Below are positions 9,488-20,500 of a stretch of 64,000 nt of DNA, piece after piece. Positions within the stretch are counted from its first letter, which is position 1, and each line of letters starts with the position of its first letter. Origin of the DNA: Viola odorata (Eukaryota; Streptophyta; Magnoliopsida; Malpighiales; Violaceae); NCBI GenBank assembly GCA_963691705.1, contig OY829537.1, positions 53,110,304-53,174,303 of the forward strand, given 5' to 3'. The position numbers and the translations under genes are program-made. Under the pieces are notes generated by a model. It searched no databases. It was given only the letters and a program-made list of their open reading frames with translations, and had not been told where the DNA came from.

Positions 9488-9912
9488 CCACTTCATCTTT
9501 AATCTTGCCAAGTCAACTGGTTTTTCACGTGGATGATCTTACAAGGAACTTTCTGATCTCGAAGGCGCACAGCCTGAAGAATCTCACCGAGTCTGACATT
9601 GGTTTCCTAAAGACCATGCTGACCAAAACCTCTAAGAATGTCCTGGAGCTTCAAGGAATGATGACCCCTTTGCTGTCCAAGCAAGGGGCTGCTTCTGTGG
9701 AGGATTTTAGTCCTATACAGAATGTATCAAAGCTGGTTGTTGTGGTCTCCCGCATCGAGATGACCATCACTATGCTGCAGCATAGGAAAGACCTGCTGGT
9801 GTGCTGCTTAAAGGGCATGAGGGTTTCTTCCGCCGAACTGTCATTAGTTGAGGATACTCTAAGGGAGATTCCTACTGCCCTTGAGGATGACGATGCTGGG
9901 TCTCATGTTTGA
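9456..9912 (+). pseudogene. Antisense ORF nearest the 3' LTR of element B, unknown protein
   Basis: An open plus-strand frame running out of the LTR with no ATG near its start and ending in TGA at 9910. The best part (from about 9505) encodes some 135 residues with heptad-like Leu/Ile/Val spacing (SLKNLTESDIGFLKTML; VSRIEMTITMLQHRKDLL), suggesting a helical or coiled-coil protein with an acidic C-terminus (EDDDAGSHV). I do not recognise it. It lies opposite to pol, like its three neighbours to the right, and may be a last exon or the truncated remnant of another antisense gene. Lack of a start codon makes translation doubtful. Confidence 0.4.
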
Positions 9913-10290
9913 CCATTGATCGTTGTCTCTTTGTTATTACATTTTCTGTGTACGCGCTTGGGCGCTTAGGCCGTTCAGGCCATAATTAAATAAAATGTCG
10001 CTTCCATTATTGCTCTATCTTATACCTTTGATATCTTGCTGTTTGTTGCTCTAGTCAGGCACGGTTGCTACAAGCCCAACCGAAAATGAGTCTCCTCTGG
10101 AATAAAGTGCTTTAATGCCTGAATTAGCAATAAATGTTTACTCGGCCGTTCCTCGCGCTGCGTTCCCCGTGGTGGGTGATTTGGCGGTTTTTTGGTGCCT
10201 TTTGATTGGCGCAGTTCTTGAGCAGTTGATCGCGCTGTATCAATTTCTGCAATTATGATTGTTCTTCTCCAGGCGACTTTATTACTTTCA

Positions 10291-10335
10291 AGGGACACGC
10301 GAAGAGATCGGGGTACCTTTTTGCCTTAGCTATTT
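10291..10335 (+). promoter_or_regulatory. Possible promoter of small antisense ORF
   Basis: GACACGCG (a near G-box) at about 10290 is followed about 40 nt later by CTATTTAAT (about 10328-10336), and the ATG lies at 10414. It resembles the G-box/TATA pairs upstream of the larger antisense genes but is the weakest of the set. Confidence 0.3.
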
Positions 10336-10413
10336 AATGGGGTTTTCTTTCCCTTTCCCTGTTCACCTTCTTCTTCTTATTTCTTTTCCTAGATTAGTTC
10401 AATTCCGCATCAG

Positions 10414-10807
10414 ATGGAGATTGTTGAGCGCAAGCCTCCACTTACTCCCCCAACTTCCCCAGATTCTAATGATCTCCCTTCTCTTCCCTATTTGAAGAGG
10501 CAATTCCCTTGCTGTGAAGGTCGCAAAAGGTCGAGAAGGAAGGTCTCTAAAGCGGTTAACGTTCCTTCCGCTTTCTCCGCGCGAAAGGATAATGAACTCC
10601 TGTCAATCCCGTCTTGGAAAATGATTCTCCTCATGACGTAGATTCTGAAGCGACGGTTGCTAACATTGTGGAATGGCCGAGTTCGGCGCTGCTGGGTCAG
10701 AAAAAAGGGTTGAAGAACCTTTTCCTCCTTACAACGGAGGTCTACCGCTCTCAGATGATGACGACGTTTTTTACTATGACATATACTGGCCTGATGAGGA
10801 TTAGTGC
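10414..10807 (+). pseudogene. Small antisense ORF of element B, Pro/Ser-rich to acidic, frameshifted
   Basis: It starts MEIVERKPPLTPPTSPDS, runs through a basic patch (GRKRSRRKVSK) and then breaks. Coding sense continues in a second frame (ENDSPHDVDSEATVANIVEW) and ends in a third (EPFPPYNGGLPLSDDDD... ending WPDED, stop at 10805-10807). Two small indels, the second next to a run of six A (about 10701), would explain the shifts. The acidic, aromatic C-terminus directly followed by a stop looks like a genuine protein end. No family is recognised. About 130 residues in all. Confidence 0.4.
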
Positions 10808-11063
10808 CCTAGCGTTAGGTGCACTGTAGATGCCGTATGGCCTTTAATGAATGAACTGATGTTTTTTCTTTCTTTTGCCACCGTGCTCTCTTGTTAGTGT
10901 TTTCATTTTGTTGATGACTGATACGAAGGCGTTAGCCTCACTGAGTCAAGCGTTCTGCAATTGTTTTGACTCGGCCAATCATTAACTGCCGCTTGGTAGA
11001 TCGTGGCAAATAACTGCTTGTTTCTAACCCCTGAGCATGATTCCATGTGGCCCACTTCTTTTA
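10808..11063 (+). other. Intergenic region between antisense ORFs
   Basis: No coding potential is seen. T-rich, consistent with a 3' untranslated region followed by the upstream part of the next antisense promoter. Confidence 0.4.
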
Positions 11064-11121
11064 CACGTGTCCTCGCGTGACTGGTAGTTTAATTAATGCA
11101 GTGACATTCGGTCCTTTAAAA
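11064..11121 (+). promoter_or_regulatory. Promoter-like module of antisense gene I (G-box + TATA)
   Basis: A G-box core CACGTG (11064-11069) lies about 45 nt before a TTTAAAA box (11115-11121), and the ATG is at 11295. The same pair with nearly the same spacing lies upstream of the element G antisense gene (59891-59896 and 59842-59849), and a variant lies upstream of gene II. G-box binding by bZIP/bHLH factors is established in plants; activity here is inferred. Confidence 0.5.
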
Positions 11122-11294
11122 GGGATTATCTTCTCTTTCTGATACTTTTCGTCCTCATTTCAAATTTTCTATCTTCTCTCTGTTTTCTCTGGGAAAGCTT
11201 CTCGTCCGTCCTCCGCCCTTCGCTGATTTGCCCACGGATCTTTCCTTTCAAGGTACCACTTTATCCTTTCAGATTTTCTGTTCATTAGCTTACT

Positions 11295-13445
11295 ATGGTT
11301 ATAACTAGAACCAGATGATTTCTTTGGAGACCCGTGGATCCAGAAATCATACAATCATCCAGTATTTTCTCCTGTGATGTAGTTTTAAATGCTGAACTGG
11401 AGGAAAATGGTATCACTTTCCCTCCTGGGTGTGTCCCTACCATTCCCGAGAGCGACATGCGTCTTCACGATCCACTATGGGTGAACTATAGATTAGTTTA
11501 TTTTAAGATATTCCTCTATGGTTTTCGTCTCCCAGTCCATGCTTCAATAACAGCACTGCTGCGGGAATACAAGCTTAATCCTGCCTAGATAACTCCTTCT
11601 TCCTGGTGTGCGGTTTATGCCTTTCTTCGCGCTTGCGAGTTGGAGAGCATTCTCACCCCATCTCTCAATTTATTTTGCAAATTTTTTAGCATGACCTGTC
11701 ACGATTGTTTAATCAGTATCAGTCCAAGGTGGGATGACGCGTTTGTGCAGTCATTCTGGCAACGGTTTTGTGGCTTTGAGAGGGTTGTGGCTGACTGGAA
11801 AAATAGCTTCTTCATTCTTGAGCTACCGTCCCATTGGTGGCGCCAGGGTTTTAATCAAGAGCTTATAGGTCCCCTTTTGGCAAACCCAGTGGTGCTGTCT
11901 AGAAGTGAGCTGGATAAGAATACACGCTATCACATCCGGGAGTTCGCCTCATACAAGCTTCTGGACGAGTGCGTTATGGGTAAGTTTGTCTTCCTTCACG
12001 TTTCCCTTTTCACTTATTTGTTGTTCTCATACATTCTCTTATCAGGAGACGCTGATGGTCAGCCATCAGGAGGAGCTAACGCTCGTTTGAATGTGATGCC
12101 GCTCAGAACTATACCGGCCTCTCCTCCTGCCGCGCATTCCAGTCATCGGGGCGTTCCACCCATGAGGGGAAAAACTAAGACAGTCGCTGGGAGAGGACGG
12201 GGGCGCGGCATTTCTGTACGAGCTTCTCGCTTTATTGACAATTGGTTGTCGCCTCGACATGGAGGGATAAATATAAGTCAGTCTTCGACTCAAACAATTG
12301 ACAGTGACAGTAGTAGCCATAGCGAGGATATGGATGCCAAACCAGACCTTTGTCATGCCTCCTCGCTTCAACAAAAGAGACTCAAAGTAGGCATGAATGA
12401 GCAGGCTACCGGGGTCTCTTCTGATCATGCTAACGTAATGGCTGTCGTGGCGCCTGTCATTTCTTCTATGGCAAGCACTTCTCAACCAGTGAAAGTTGCT
12501 GACGTGTCAACTATCTGCCCTCCTACCGCTGCTAAAGTTTCGTTAGTGGCAAATTCCCCTCCGCCAGTTAACGCTCCTGACTCTCCCATTTCTCATTGTA
12601 TTCCAGATGTGGTGGTAACGACTTCTCCAGTTTCTGAGCCGCCACCCAAGGTTCCTCCCCAATTGTTTTTCACTTCTATCTAAGAGGTGAGTAATAAAGG
12701 CTCTCCTTCGACTCCGATGGTCAATCTCTCACTTGAAGGCCCCAAAGGGACTCTGTGCTATCGCATGGATTTGGCAAGATTTGGCGTCAACGGTCTTCGC
12801 GCTACAGGGGTACAAAATCCCTTCTCAAGGGACGAATTCACGGCGCCCCTGATAGGAAAAATGATGAGCTCTTCTACAGAGAAAGAGAAATTCCTTCAGC
12901 TTTCGCCAAGGGCTCGCTGTAAGCATGTTGTGAATGACTCTCTAGATGTCTTCCGCTACTTTCATTATGCGGTAGAGGCTTTTGACAGCAAACTGTGGGA
13001 TTCTGCTCACGCAATGTGTGCTCAGAAGGTGCAGCTTGACCGGTCGTTAGACCAAACGAGGTTGCTAACGCGTCTTTATGACGATTCACAGAAGGAGCTA
13101 AGTAGAGAAAAATCTCAAGGGAAAGCGAAAACTGATGTTTTAGAGGCAGAGTTAGCTTTGGAAAAGAAGAAAACTCTTCTTCTTCGCGAAGAGATGTTGG
13201 CTCGAGACGAGGAATTTGCCAGGGTTCCGCTGAGGATGGAGCAGTGGAAAAAGAAGGTTCTTGAGGCCTTCACTTCTGGGTTCACTGCCCATTTCGAGAG
13301 TGATTCCTTTGATCCGGCCAAGATTACCGATTATGCCTCTGCCATAATAGACAAGGTTAATAGAAATGGAGACGACGCGTCTGCCTTAGTGGGAGAGAAG
13401 TCTGGTGACGGCGATGGTGGTAGCACGCAACAGTCTTCCTCTTGA
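11295..13445 (+). pseudogene. Antisense gene I of element B: Transposase_28-like protein with coiled coil
   Basis: One frame from the ATG at 11295 (MVITRTR) to the TGA at 13443, with an intron of 66 bp at 11980-12045 (ATGG|GTAAGT...ATCAG|GAGAC, phase 1). The spliced length is 694 residues. The N-terminal ~270 residues match the pattern of plant 'putative gypsy type transposon' proteins (Transposase_28-like): YFKIFLYGFRLPVHASI, LNPA-ITPSSW, SPRWDD, DWKNSFFILELP. The middle is Ser/Pro-rich with a GRGRGRG tract. The C-terminal 200 residues are helical, with a Lys/Glu coiled coil (LEAELALEKKKTLLLREEM). It is broken only by three stops at codons 8, 98 and 441 (TGA, TAG, TAA), each explicable as a C-to-T change. 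It runs opposite to gag-pol; its role is unknown. Confidence 0.7.
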
Positions 13446-13858
13446 TTATTATCTCCTCCTTATCTGCATTTGTTTATTCTTCAATAAATTGCTCCCCAAA
13501 GATATTTTTCATTGTTCTTCTTGTAATAAGGCCAACGCCATGAGATCATTGCTGTTTTTTCCTCAAACGTTGGGTTTTGACGTATTATCGATATTGCTTA
13601 TGCTTCGTTAACGTTTTTCTGCTATCGCACCGTTTCTTGAGACCGCGTCTCAGAGCTGGTGCTGCTTTTTAGAGCATTAAATGCTATGAATCCCCTCATT
13701 AATGCGATCGAAAAGTAATGATGAGGAGGGACACGTGTCTTTCTTGTGATTAGGCATTTGAGATAGGCACCTTCTAGGGAGTAGCAAGGACTAAAGCGTC
13801 TCCATTTTAAAAGTTGTGTCCTCCGCGCGTGTCGCGTCCTTCCGTTATGCTACCTCGC
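13446..13858 (+). other. Intergenic region between antisense genes I and II
   Basis: No gene. AATAAA at about 13482 could end gene I transcripts. A G-box CACGTG at 13732-13737 and a TTTTAAAAG at about 13806 form an extra promoter-like pair with wider spacing than the others. Confidence 0.4.
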
Positions 13859-13915
13859 CATGTGTCAGTTATTGACTGGTCACGCCTTTTCAACCCCTTT
13901 AGGGTTATATATAAT
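13859..13915 (+). promoter_or_regulatory. Promoter-like module of antisense gene II
   Basis: CATGTG (13859-13864, one base from the G-box core) is followed about 45 nt later by TATATATAAT (13906-13915), the best TATA box of the antisense series. The ATG of gene II lies about 170 nt further on. The spacing equals that at gene I and in element G. Confidence 0.5.
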
Positions 13916-14083
13916 GTTTTTCCCCGCCTTCTTTTTTCTTTTTTGTCTCCTTCTTCGCTCACTGCTTCCTTCTGAAAATAACTCACGCCGCTCCTTCTTC
14001 TTTGTTCTGGGATCCCTGGTGTTTCTTCAACGAAGGTACACACATTACTTCCTTCTTTTACTCTCTTCTTCTTTTTACTGGTT

Positions 14084-16327
14084 ATGGCGAAGACTCATTC
14101 TTCAAAATCTGCTAAGGAGGGAGGTTCCCAAAAATCTGTTGGGGAGGAGAAGATCAATAATACACCCACTTCTCTTTATACTTTGCCCCTAGTTCATCGT
14201 AGATTGTCCGAGTTCAATGTTCAACTCCCTGAGGGTTACTCTGTTAGTGTTGCTTTTGAGCCTCTCCGCCTTAATAGTGTATTGCCCGATAATAGTAGGA
14301 TATTGTATGCCAAGTTGTTCGATCATAAGTTTCGACTCCCCCTTGATCCGCTTGTAAAACTGTTGCTGGCCAATTCTGACTTGAATCCGGCCCAACTAAG
14401 TCCTAACGCAATTTGCGTTGTTAGTGCTTTTGCGGCGTTATGCCGGTTCAAAGGGATTGAGTCCCCTTCGCTGGCGTTGCTTCATGACATTTTCCAATTG
14501 TATTCTCGCAAAGGGGTAATATCAATATCACCCCGCTATGATGATAACTCACTGAAGCCATTCACTTGGAAACTCATGGGTATCGAGTCTTCTGTTCCTG
14601 GCTGGAAAGAAGAATTTTTTGTTATTGACCTGCCCGAGCCCTTGTGGAGAACCGGTTTTAACGAAGAAATTAAAGATGGGGTTTGGGGTAGCAAAAAACC
14701 ACTTTCCAACTAGGAGGATAGTTGGTTAAAGACGCTACTCCAAATGGACTTTAGCGTTGACACTCGTAAACTGGCAAACGGAATGGAAGTTACAGAGTGT
14801 AAAATGGGTGAGTGTTTACCCTTCTTTCTTCGCGTTGCTGGGAAATGCTAACGCTAACGTTTTTTCATAAATATGCAGTGGTTCTGCCCGGTTGGGAGCC
14901 TGAATATATTTGGAGGAAAAGGAAAAGGGAGCAAGTTGCCGCCGCTGCTGCTGCTACTGCTGCCGCTGAAGGTGGGGCTACCGGTGTTACTTTCGCTGCG
15001 CCGCTTTCTCAAGGAGTTGCCATCACTGTCGGTACTATTCAAGCGTCATCTTCGGTACCTCCCACTCTTTCTCAGGCTACTACTTCTTCAGAAGTGTCTG
15101 CCGATTCAATTCCTTCTGGAATTCCCTTGGTTTCCCCTTCTGCTCAGGTACCTTTATTCGTTGCCCCTTCTGCTTTCTCCGTTCTTCTGCAGTTTCCTCA
15201 TTACATTTCGTTTACGAAGATATGTCGTTTGCAAATGACCTCGCCGAGCGCCAGAAGAAGGCTCGTCACGACCTTAAAAATAGCCCGTCATCATTCGGCG
15301 TTAATCCTCCCTTGACAACTTCTGCGGAAGGTGGCGCACCTTTCGGGCAACCTCAAGGTGCTAACCTTGTTAGCGATCTCCACGCTTTTGCTGATTCTCC
15401 GCTCTATTTTACTTCTACCACTGCAGGTTTTCACTCAGACATGCTGGGTTTTGAGGCACTCGGCGGTGGTGAGTCTTTTGTCTCTGACGTAGGGGGTTTC
15501 GCTAACCAGCCTTCTTCTCCTCCTACTCTGTCTTTTGTTCCTTTGTCTCCGCCTCTTGCCGCAAGGGGCAATTCTGCTTCTGACTTGATGGTTGGTGTTA
15601 CTTCATACGTTCCTCCCAACTTTCTCACTCATCAGGTTAACCTAGGTGGCTTTAGAGAGAAAGCTTTTCAAGCCTTGGGGACTGATAGCGCTGAGGCTAT
15701 TCTTGCATCTACATCTCTGTTGGCGGCTCAAATAATGTCGCATCAAGGGGAAAGGGATGTATTTTTGGCCAAGGGTCACTAGGGGTGCATAGATTTCCTT
15801 CGTTCTCCGATGTTTTCTTCCTTCTGCCATGCCCATTACATGGATGAGGCTAACGCTAGAGAGGCAGCGGACAAGCAAAGGGAAATAGACAGATTGACGA
15901 CTGAGCGTCAGAGACTTTTGGACGCTGTGACGGCTTCCAAACAAGAGGCGAAAACGGCTAGGCAAGAGGCAAAGGTTGCTAAGCAAGAGGCGGAGGCTGC
16001 CAGGCTTGCGTTAGAAGAAGAAAAATGGAAGGGTACCATTCTAAGCACACGCCTTTCTGAGGAAGAGGTCGGGCTAGCGTCAGAAAGCATAGAAATGCTG
16101 AATTGTCCGCCGATCTTAGCCTTTCTGCTGAGAAATGTCGTTGGTATCTGAAGGAGGGAGCAATGATTATATCAGAGGGCTTCATGCGTAATTATGGGGT
16201 GGACCGCCTTCGGGTTGACGTTCTTTCTGAGTATTTTGAGGAGAGGTCTTCGTATGTGTCCGACGAGGATTTCTATAATGCAAAGGCCGCCAAGCAAAGA
16301 GAAAACAACGCGTCAGCCGCTTCTTAG
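14084..16327 (+). pseudogene. Antisense gene II of element B: paralogue of gene I, frameshifted
   Basis: The ATG at 14084 (MAKTHSSKSAKEGG) opens a Transposase_28-like N-terminal domain: LPDNSRILYAKLFDHKFRLP, SDLNPAQLSPNA, SPRYDDN, GWKEEFFVIDLPEPLW. A TAG follows at 14711. The frame continues to a 71-bp intron at 14808-14878 (ATGG|GTGAGT...ATGCAG), phase 1, at the position of the gene I intron. Exon 2 has a GWEPEYIWRKRKR start and an Ala/Ser/Pro-rich linker, shifts frame near 15220, and ends in a long coiled coil (EAKTARQEAKVAKQEAEAARL, about 15840-16090) with another shift near 16100 and a stop at 16325. It is similar to gene I in plan but clearly diverged, so the duplication is old. Confidence 0.65.
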
Positions 16328-16951
16328 GCCTCGCACTTTGCTTTTTGATTTTTGTTGTTGGCATGTCTTTATCTATCCTTTGTGGTAATTTTGTAATCTT
16401 GACAATATCAGCTTTTCTTTAGACTATTGCCTTTTGTCTATAATTTCTTTGTTGATCTTACCTCATGACATTACTGCCACAACATGGTTAGTAAACTTCA
16501 TTACTAAAATCACAATGATGTGGTCATCGTACCTTATGCAGTTAATCAACCGTTGCGTTTGCATGTACACCATTCATGGGCGCCAATGTATTTCTATCTT
16601 TAGAGACTTAGTGTTTCTGCAATAGTCACAATGACTTGTTCTCTGAGGAAGACTTCTCTGCAGTGTCTCTGCTTGCTCTTTTCTCTGTTGAGAATCAGGA
16701 AATTATTTCTTCGTGTTGTATGTCTATCACTGCATTATCATTATTTCTTTGATGATGTTTCGAAGGACAAATCACTATTATAGCTTGATGCCGCCCTTTG
16801 TTGTTAGGGGGATCACTTAGCCTTGCTAAGTTTGTTCATGATATTGTTGTTGTGATAGAGAATCTCTCCAGCCCAACTTCACCGGGTATCAACCGCTCGG
16901 TTACTGGCTGGGATATCTCTTTATTTCAAATGCCAATGATCGGCTTGGGGA
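16328..16951. other. Convergence region of element B, left of the repeat array
   Basis: No gene is supported. T-rich downstream sequence of the antisense genes is followed at about 16868-16930 by one relative of the 69-bp hairpin-like unit of element A (CCAGC...GCTGG). Transcripts from gag-pol (minus) and from the antisense genes (plus) would meet here. Confidence 0.45.
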
Positions 16952-17436
16952 GTGCCTCGTCTTAGTGAGCCGTCTGATCAGGACCGGCCATCACAGGGAT
17001 AGGATTTTCACTCCCAAGCGTTGAAACCTCGCGTCGCTGGAGCGTGCCTCGTCTTAGTGGTCCGTCTGTGTTAGCACGGTTGCCACAAGGATAGGATTTT
17101 CACTTCCAGGACGGAGTTACTATCTCCTTGGGGCGTGCCTCATCTTAGTGGCCCGTCTGTGTGAGCACGGCTGCCACAAGGATAGGATTTTCACTCCCAA
17201 GGATGCCGGGACGTGCCTCGTCTTAATGGGCCGTCTATGTGACCACGGTTGCCACAAGGATAGGATTTTCACTCCGGGGGCGTTGGGGCGTGCCTCGTCT
17301 TAATAGGCCGTCTGTGTTAGCACGGTCGCCACAAGGATAGGATTTTCACTCCCAACGCTATTTATGCCAGGGCGTGCCTCGTCTTAGTGAGCTGTCTGAT
17401 CAGGATCAGCCGTCACAAGGATAGGATTTTCACTCC
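16952..17436. repeat. Array of six ~64-bp units, post-pol region of element B
   Basis: Units start near 16952, 17044, 17136, 17212, 17289 and 17374. Each begins GTGCCTCGTCTTAGTG and ends CACAAGGATAGGATTTTCAC, with spacers of about 12-28 bp that differ from each other. The first and last units share the variant core GATCAGGA while the middle four have GTG(T/A).AGCACGG, as in element A. That symmetrical order suggests the array was inherited as a block. Confidence 0.88.
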
Positions 17437-17536
17437 TGGCATTCTTCGTTATCTGCATATTATTGGCCACAACGTGCACAAAGAATGCCTTTGATTCATG
17501 CGTTAGAGCAATGCTAACAATGTCAAACGGGAAAGA

Positions 17537-20500
17537 TCAGCTTCTAGCATGATATAATTTCAAACGGGCTATATTCCAAGAGTTTGGTAGGGGAGTACTG
17601 TCAAGTGTTTCCAAATGATACGCTCCCTTCCCGATGACGCGGTTGACGCGATATGGCCCATCCCAATTTGGGCTCAGTTTTCCCAAGCGTTGCCCTACTG
17701 CTCGCTTGTCTCTGAGCACTAAATCTCCCGCTTTGAGCAGCCGCTCTTTGACTTGCCTGTTATGATATTGCGCCATTTTTTTTTGTAATGCAAGGCTTTC
17801 AAGAGAGCCTCCTCTTATACCTCTGGTAGTGCATCGAGGTTAGCACGTAACCTTTCCTCATTTATTTCTTCATTGAAATATGCCACTCGAAGGCTTAGGG
17901 TGCCGATTTCTACCGGCGTGACAGCCTCTGTGCCAAAGGCTAACGCAAAGGGAGTTTCTCCTGTGATAGTTTTGACAGTCATGCGATAGGCCCACATTAC
18001 ATACGGCAGTTTGTCTGCCCATTTCTTTTTAGAACCTTCTAGGTTCCTTTTGATGCCACTGAGGATACTGCGATTGGTCGCTTCCGCCTGACCATTGGTT
18101 TGGGGGGTGTGCTATAGAAGAGAATCTCTGTTCGATTTGGAATTCTGCACACTGATTTCTAAAAAATTGGCTCGTGAATTGCGTTCCATTGTCGCTGACC
18201 AATATGCAAGGTACCCCGAATCGCATTATGACTTGATATTTAAAGAAATGCCAGATTTTTTCCGTGGTAATGTTGGCTACCGCCTCTGCTTCTGCCCATT
18301 TCGTGAAATAGTCTGCCGCCACGACCACAAATTTTAGTTGAGACCTGGCTTTTGGAAACGGGCCCAAAATATCGATTCCCCATTTGGCAAACGAGCAAGG
18401 AGCGACAATCTCTGAGATTTATACGACCGGTCTTCGGGGAATCTTAGCGTATTCCTGGCATTTTTGATAAGATTTCACAAAGTTGTGATAGTCTCTGCAA
18501 ATGGTGCGCCAGTAGAATCCTGACCGAAAGACCTGTGCCGCTAGGGTGTCACCAGCCACGTGCATGGCACATATTCCTTCGTGGATTTCTCGCAAGGTGT
18601 GGAGGCCTTCCCGCTCTGTTATGCACTTTGCGGCTGGATGAGAGAAACATTTTCGAATCAACTCCCCGTTGTAGTATGTGCATCGTGCCGCTTGTTTCAA
18701 AATTTTCCTCTTTTTGGTGTTATCTACTGGCAGCTCATCATGTTTCAAATATTTCACAATGGGGATTCTCCAATCACTCTCCGCTTCTTCCACACAAAGA
18801 GACACTTGTTCTTCCATGAAAGAAAGCACTGGTATCTCACCGTAGTGCACATCTTTGGGTATGGATGCTTCCGGGTTGGCTGCCATTTTAGCAAGATTAT
18901 TAGCCTCAGTATTATCTTATCGAGGAATATGCTCAAAGCAGAGTTGAATGCCTTTTTTCTGTATTTCCGTTAGCTCACGTTTTACTTTTGCAAGATATTG
19001 GATCATGATAGGCTCTCGGGCTTGGGAGTTTCCCAAGACTTAATCTATTATCGGTTTAGAGTCCCCACATATCTTTAGCTGTGGATCGCACACCGTTCCT
19101 ACATCGTGCGTAGTTTCAATAGAGAAATTGTTGCCTATCCTGAGTCCTGCCAGTAACGCTTCGTACTCAGCCGCGTTGTTGGACAGTGGTTGCAAAATTC
19201 TAATGGCATAGCGTATCTGCATGTCATTGGGTCCAATCATGAAAATTCCTGCACCGGCTAACTCTTGATTTTTGGCTCCGTCCACCTGGATGATCCATGT
19301 GTCATTATATGTGCCTCGGGACGGGAGATCTGGGTCTTCAACTTCCCCTTCCGGTGGGTCCACCGGTGGCTCTTGTGTGAATGTGCATTCTGCTATGAAG
19401 TCTGCTAACGCTTGGGCTTTGATGGACGGTCTGGCCTTATATTGCAACCCATATTGCTCAAGTTCGATCGCCCAAATCAGCATTCTTCCTGAAGACTCAG
19501 GTTTCCTGAAAATTTTCCTCAATGGCTGATCAGTGAGTACTATGACAGGATGAGCTTGGAAGTACCGATCCATCTTCCGCGTTGCCTGTACTAGGGCAAA
19601 CGCTATTTTCTCGATGTGAGCGTACCATAATTTGGCGTCTTTCAGTATGTGACTGACAAAGAATACGGGGCGATGAATATGTCTATCACTTCGTACGAGG
19701 ACAGCACTGACCACCTCGTCGGCGACACCCAGGTACAAATATAAGGCATCGCCCGGTTCAGGTCTCGTCAGCACCAGGTCGGACGAGAGGTAGGCTTTTA
19801 TTCTGGCAAACACTTCTTCACATTCTTCTGTCCACCCAAAGGGGGCTTTCTTGCGAATGACTTTGAAGAAAAGTAGGCATCTTTCGCCTTGTTTAGAAAT
19901 AAACCGCCCTAACGCAATGATGCGTCCTGTGAGCTTTGCACTTCCTTGACGGTTCGAGGAGATATCATATCCTGAATTGCCTTTACTTTCGAAGGGTTAG
20001 GCTGGATGCCTTTCTGGCTGACCACGTAGCCTAAGAATTTGCCCGTTTGGAATGCAAACATGCATTTACGGGGATTCAACTTCATCTTGTATTCTCTCAT
20101 TACGCTGAAAACTTCTTCCAAATCAGCCAAGTGGTCCTCGAAGCTTTAACTTTTGACAAGTATATCGTCCACGTAGGCCTCCACCTTTTTCCCAATCTGC
20201 TTCCCAAAAACTTTGTTTGCCATGCGCTGGAATATTGCCCCAGCATTTTTCAATCCAAACGGGCATCGCTGTATAGCAATAGGTGGCCTTTGGAGTGATG
20301 AAGGAGGTCTTTTCCTCGTCCTCCACGGCCATGGGGATTTGGTGATATCCTGAGTTTGTGTCTAACGAGCTTAGATAGGCGTACCCAGCGGTTTGGTCGA
20401 CCAACTGATCGATTCGAGGAAGAGGATAGCAGTCTTTGGGGCAGGCGTCGTTCAAATCAGTGAAGTCAATGCACATATGCCAATCTCCGTTAGATTTTGG

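Noticed and set aside
16952..17436. Repeat-spacer array resembling a CRISPR at first sight
   Set aside because: Units of 64 bp with irregular 12-28 bp spacers in a plant retrotransposon, with no cas genes, and a homologous array in element A.
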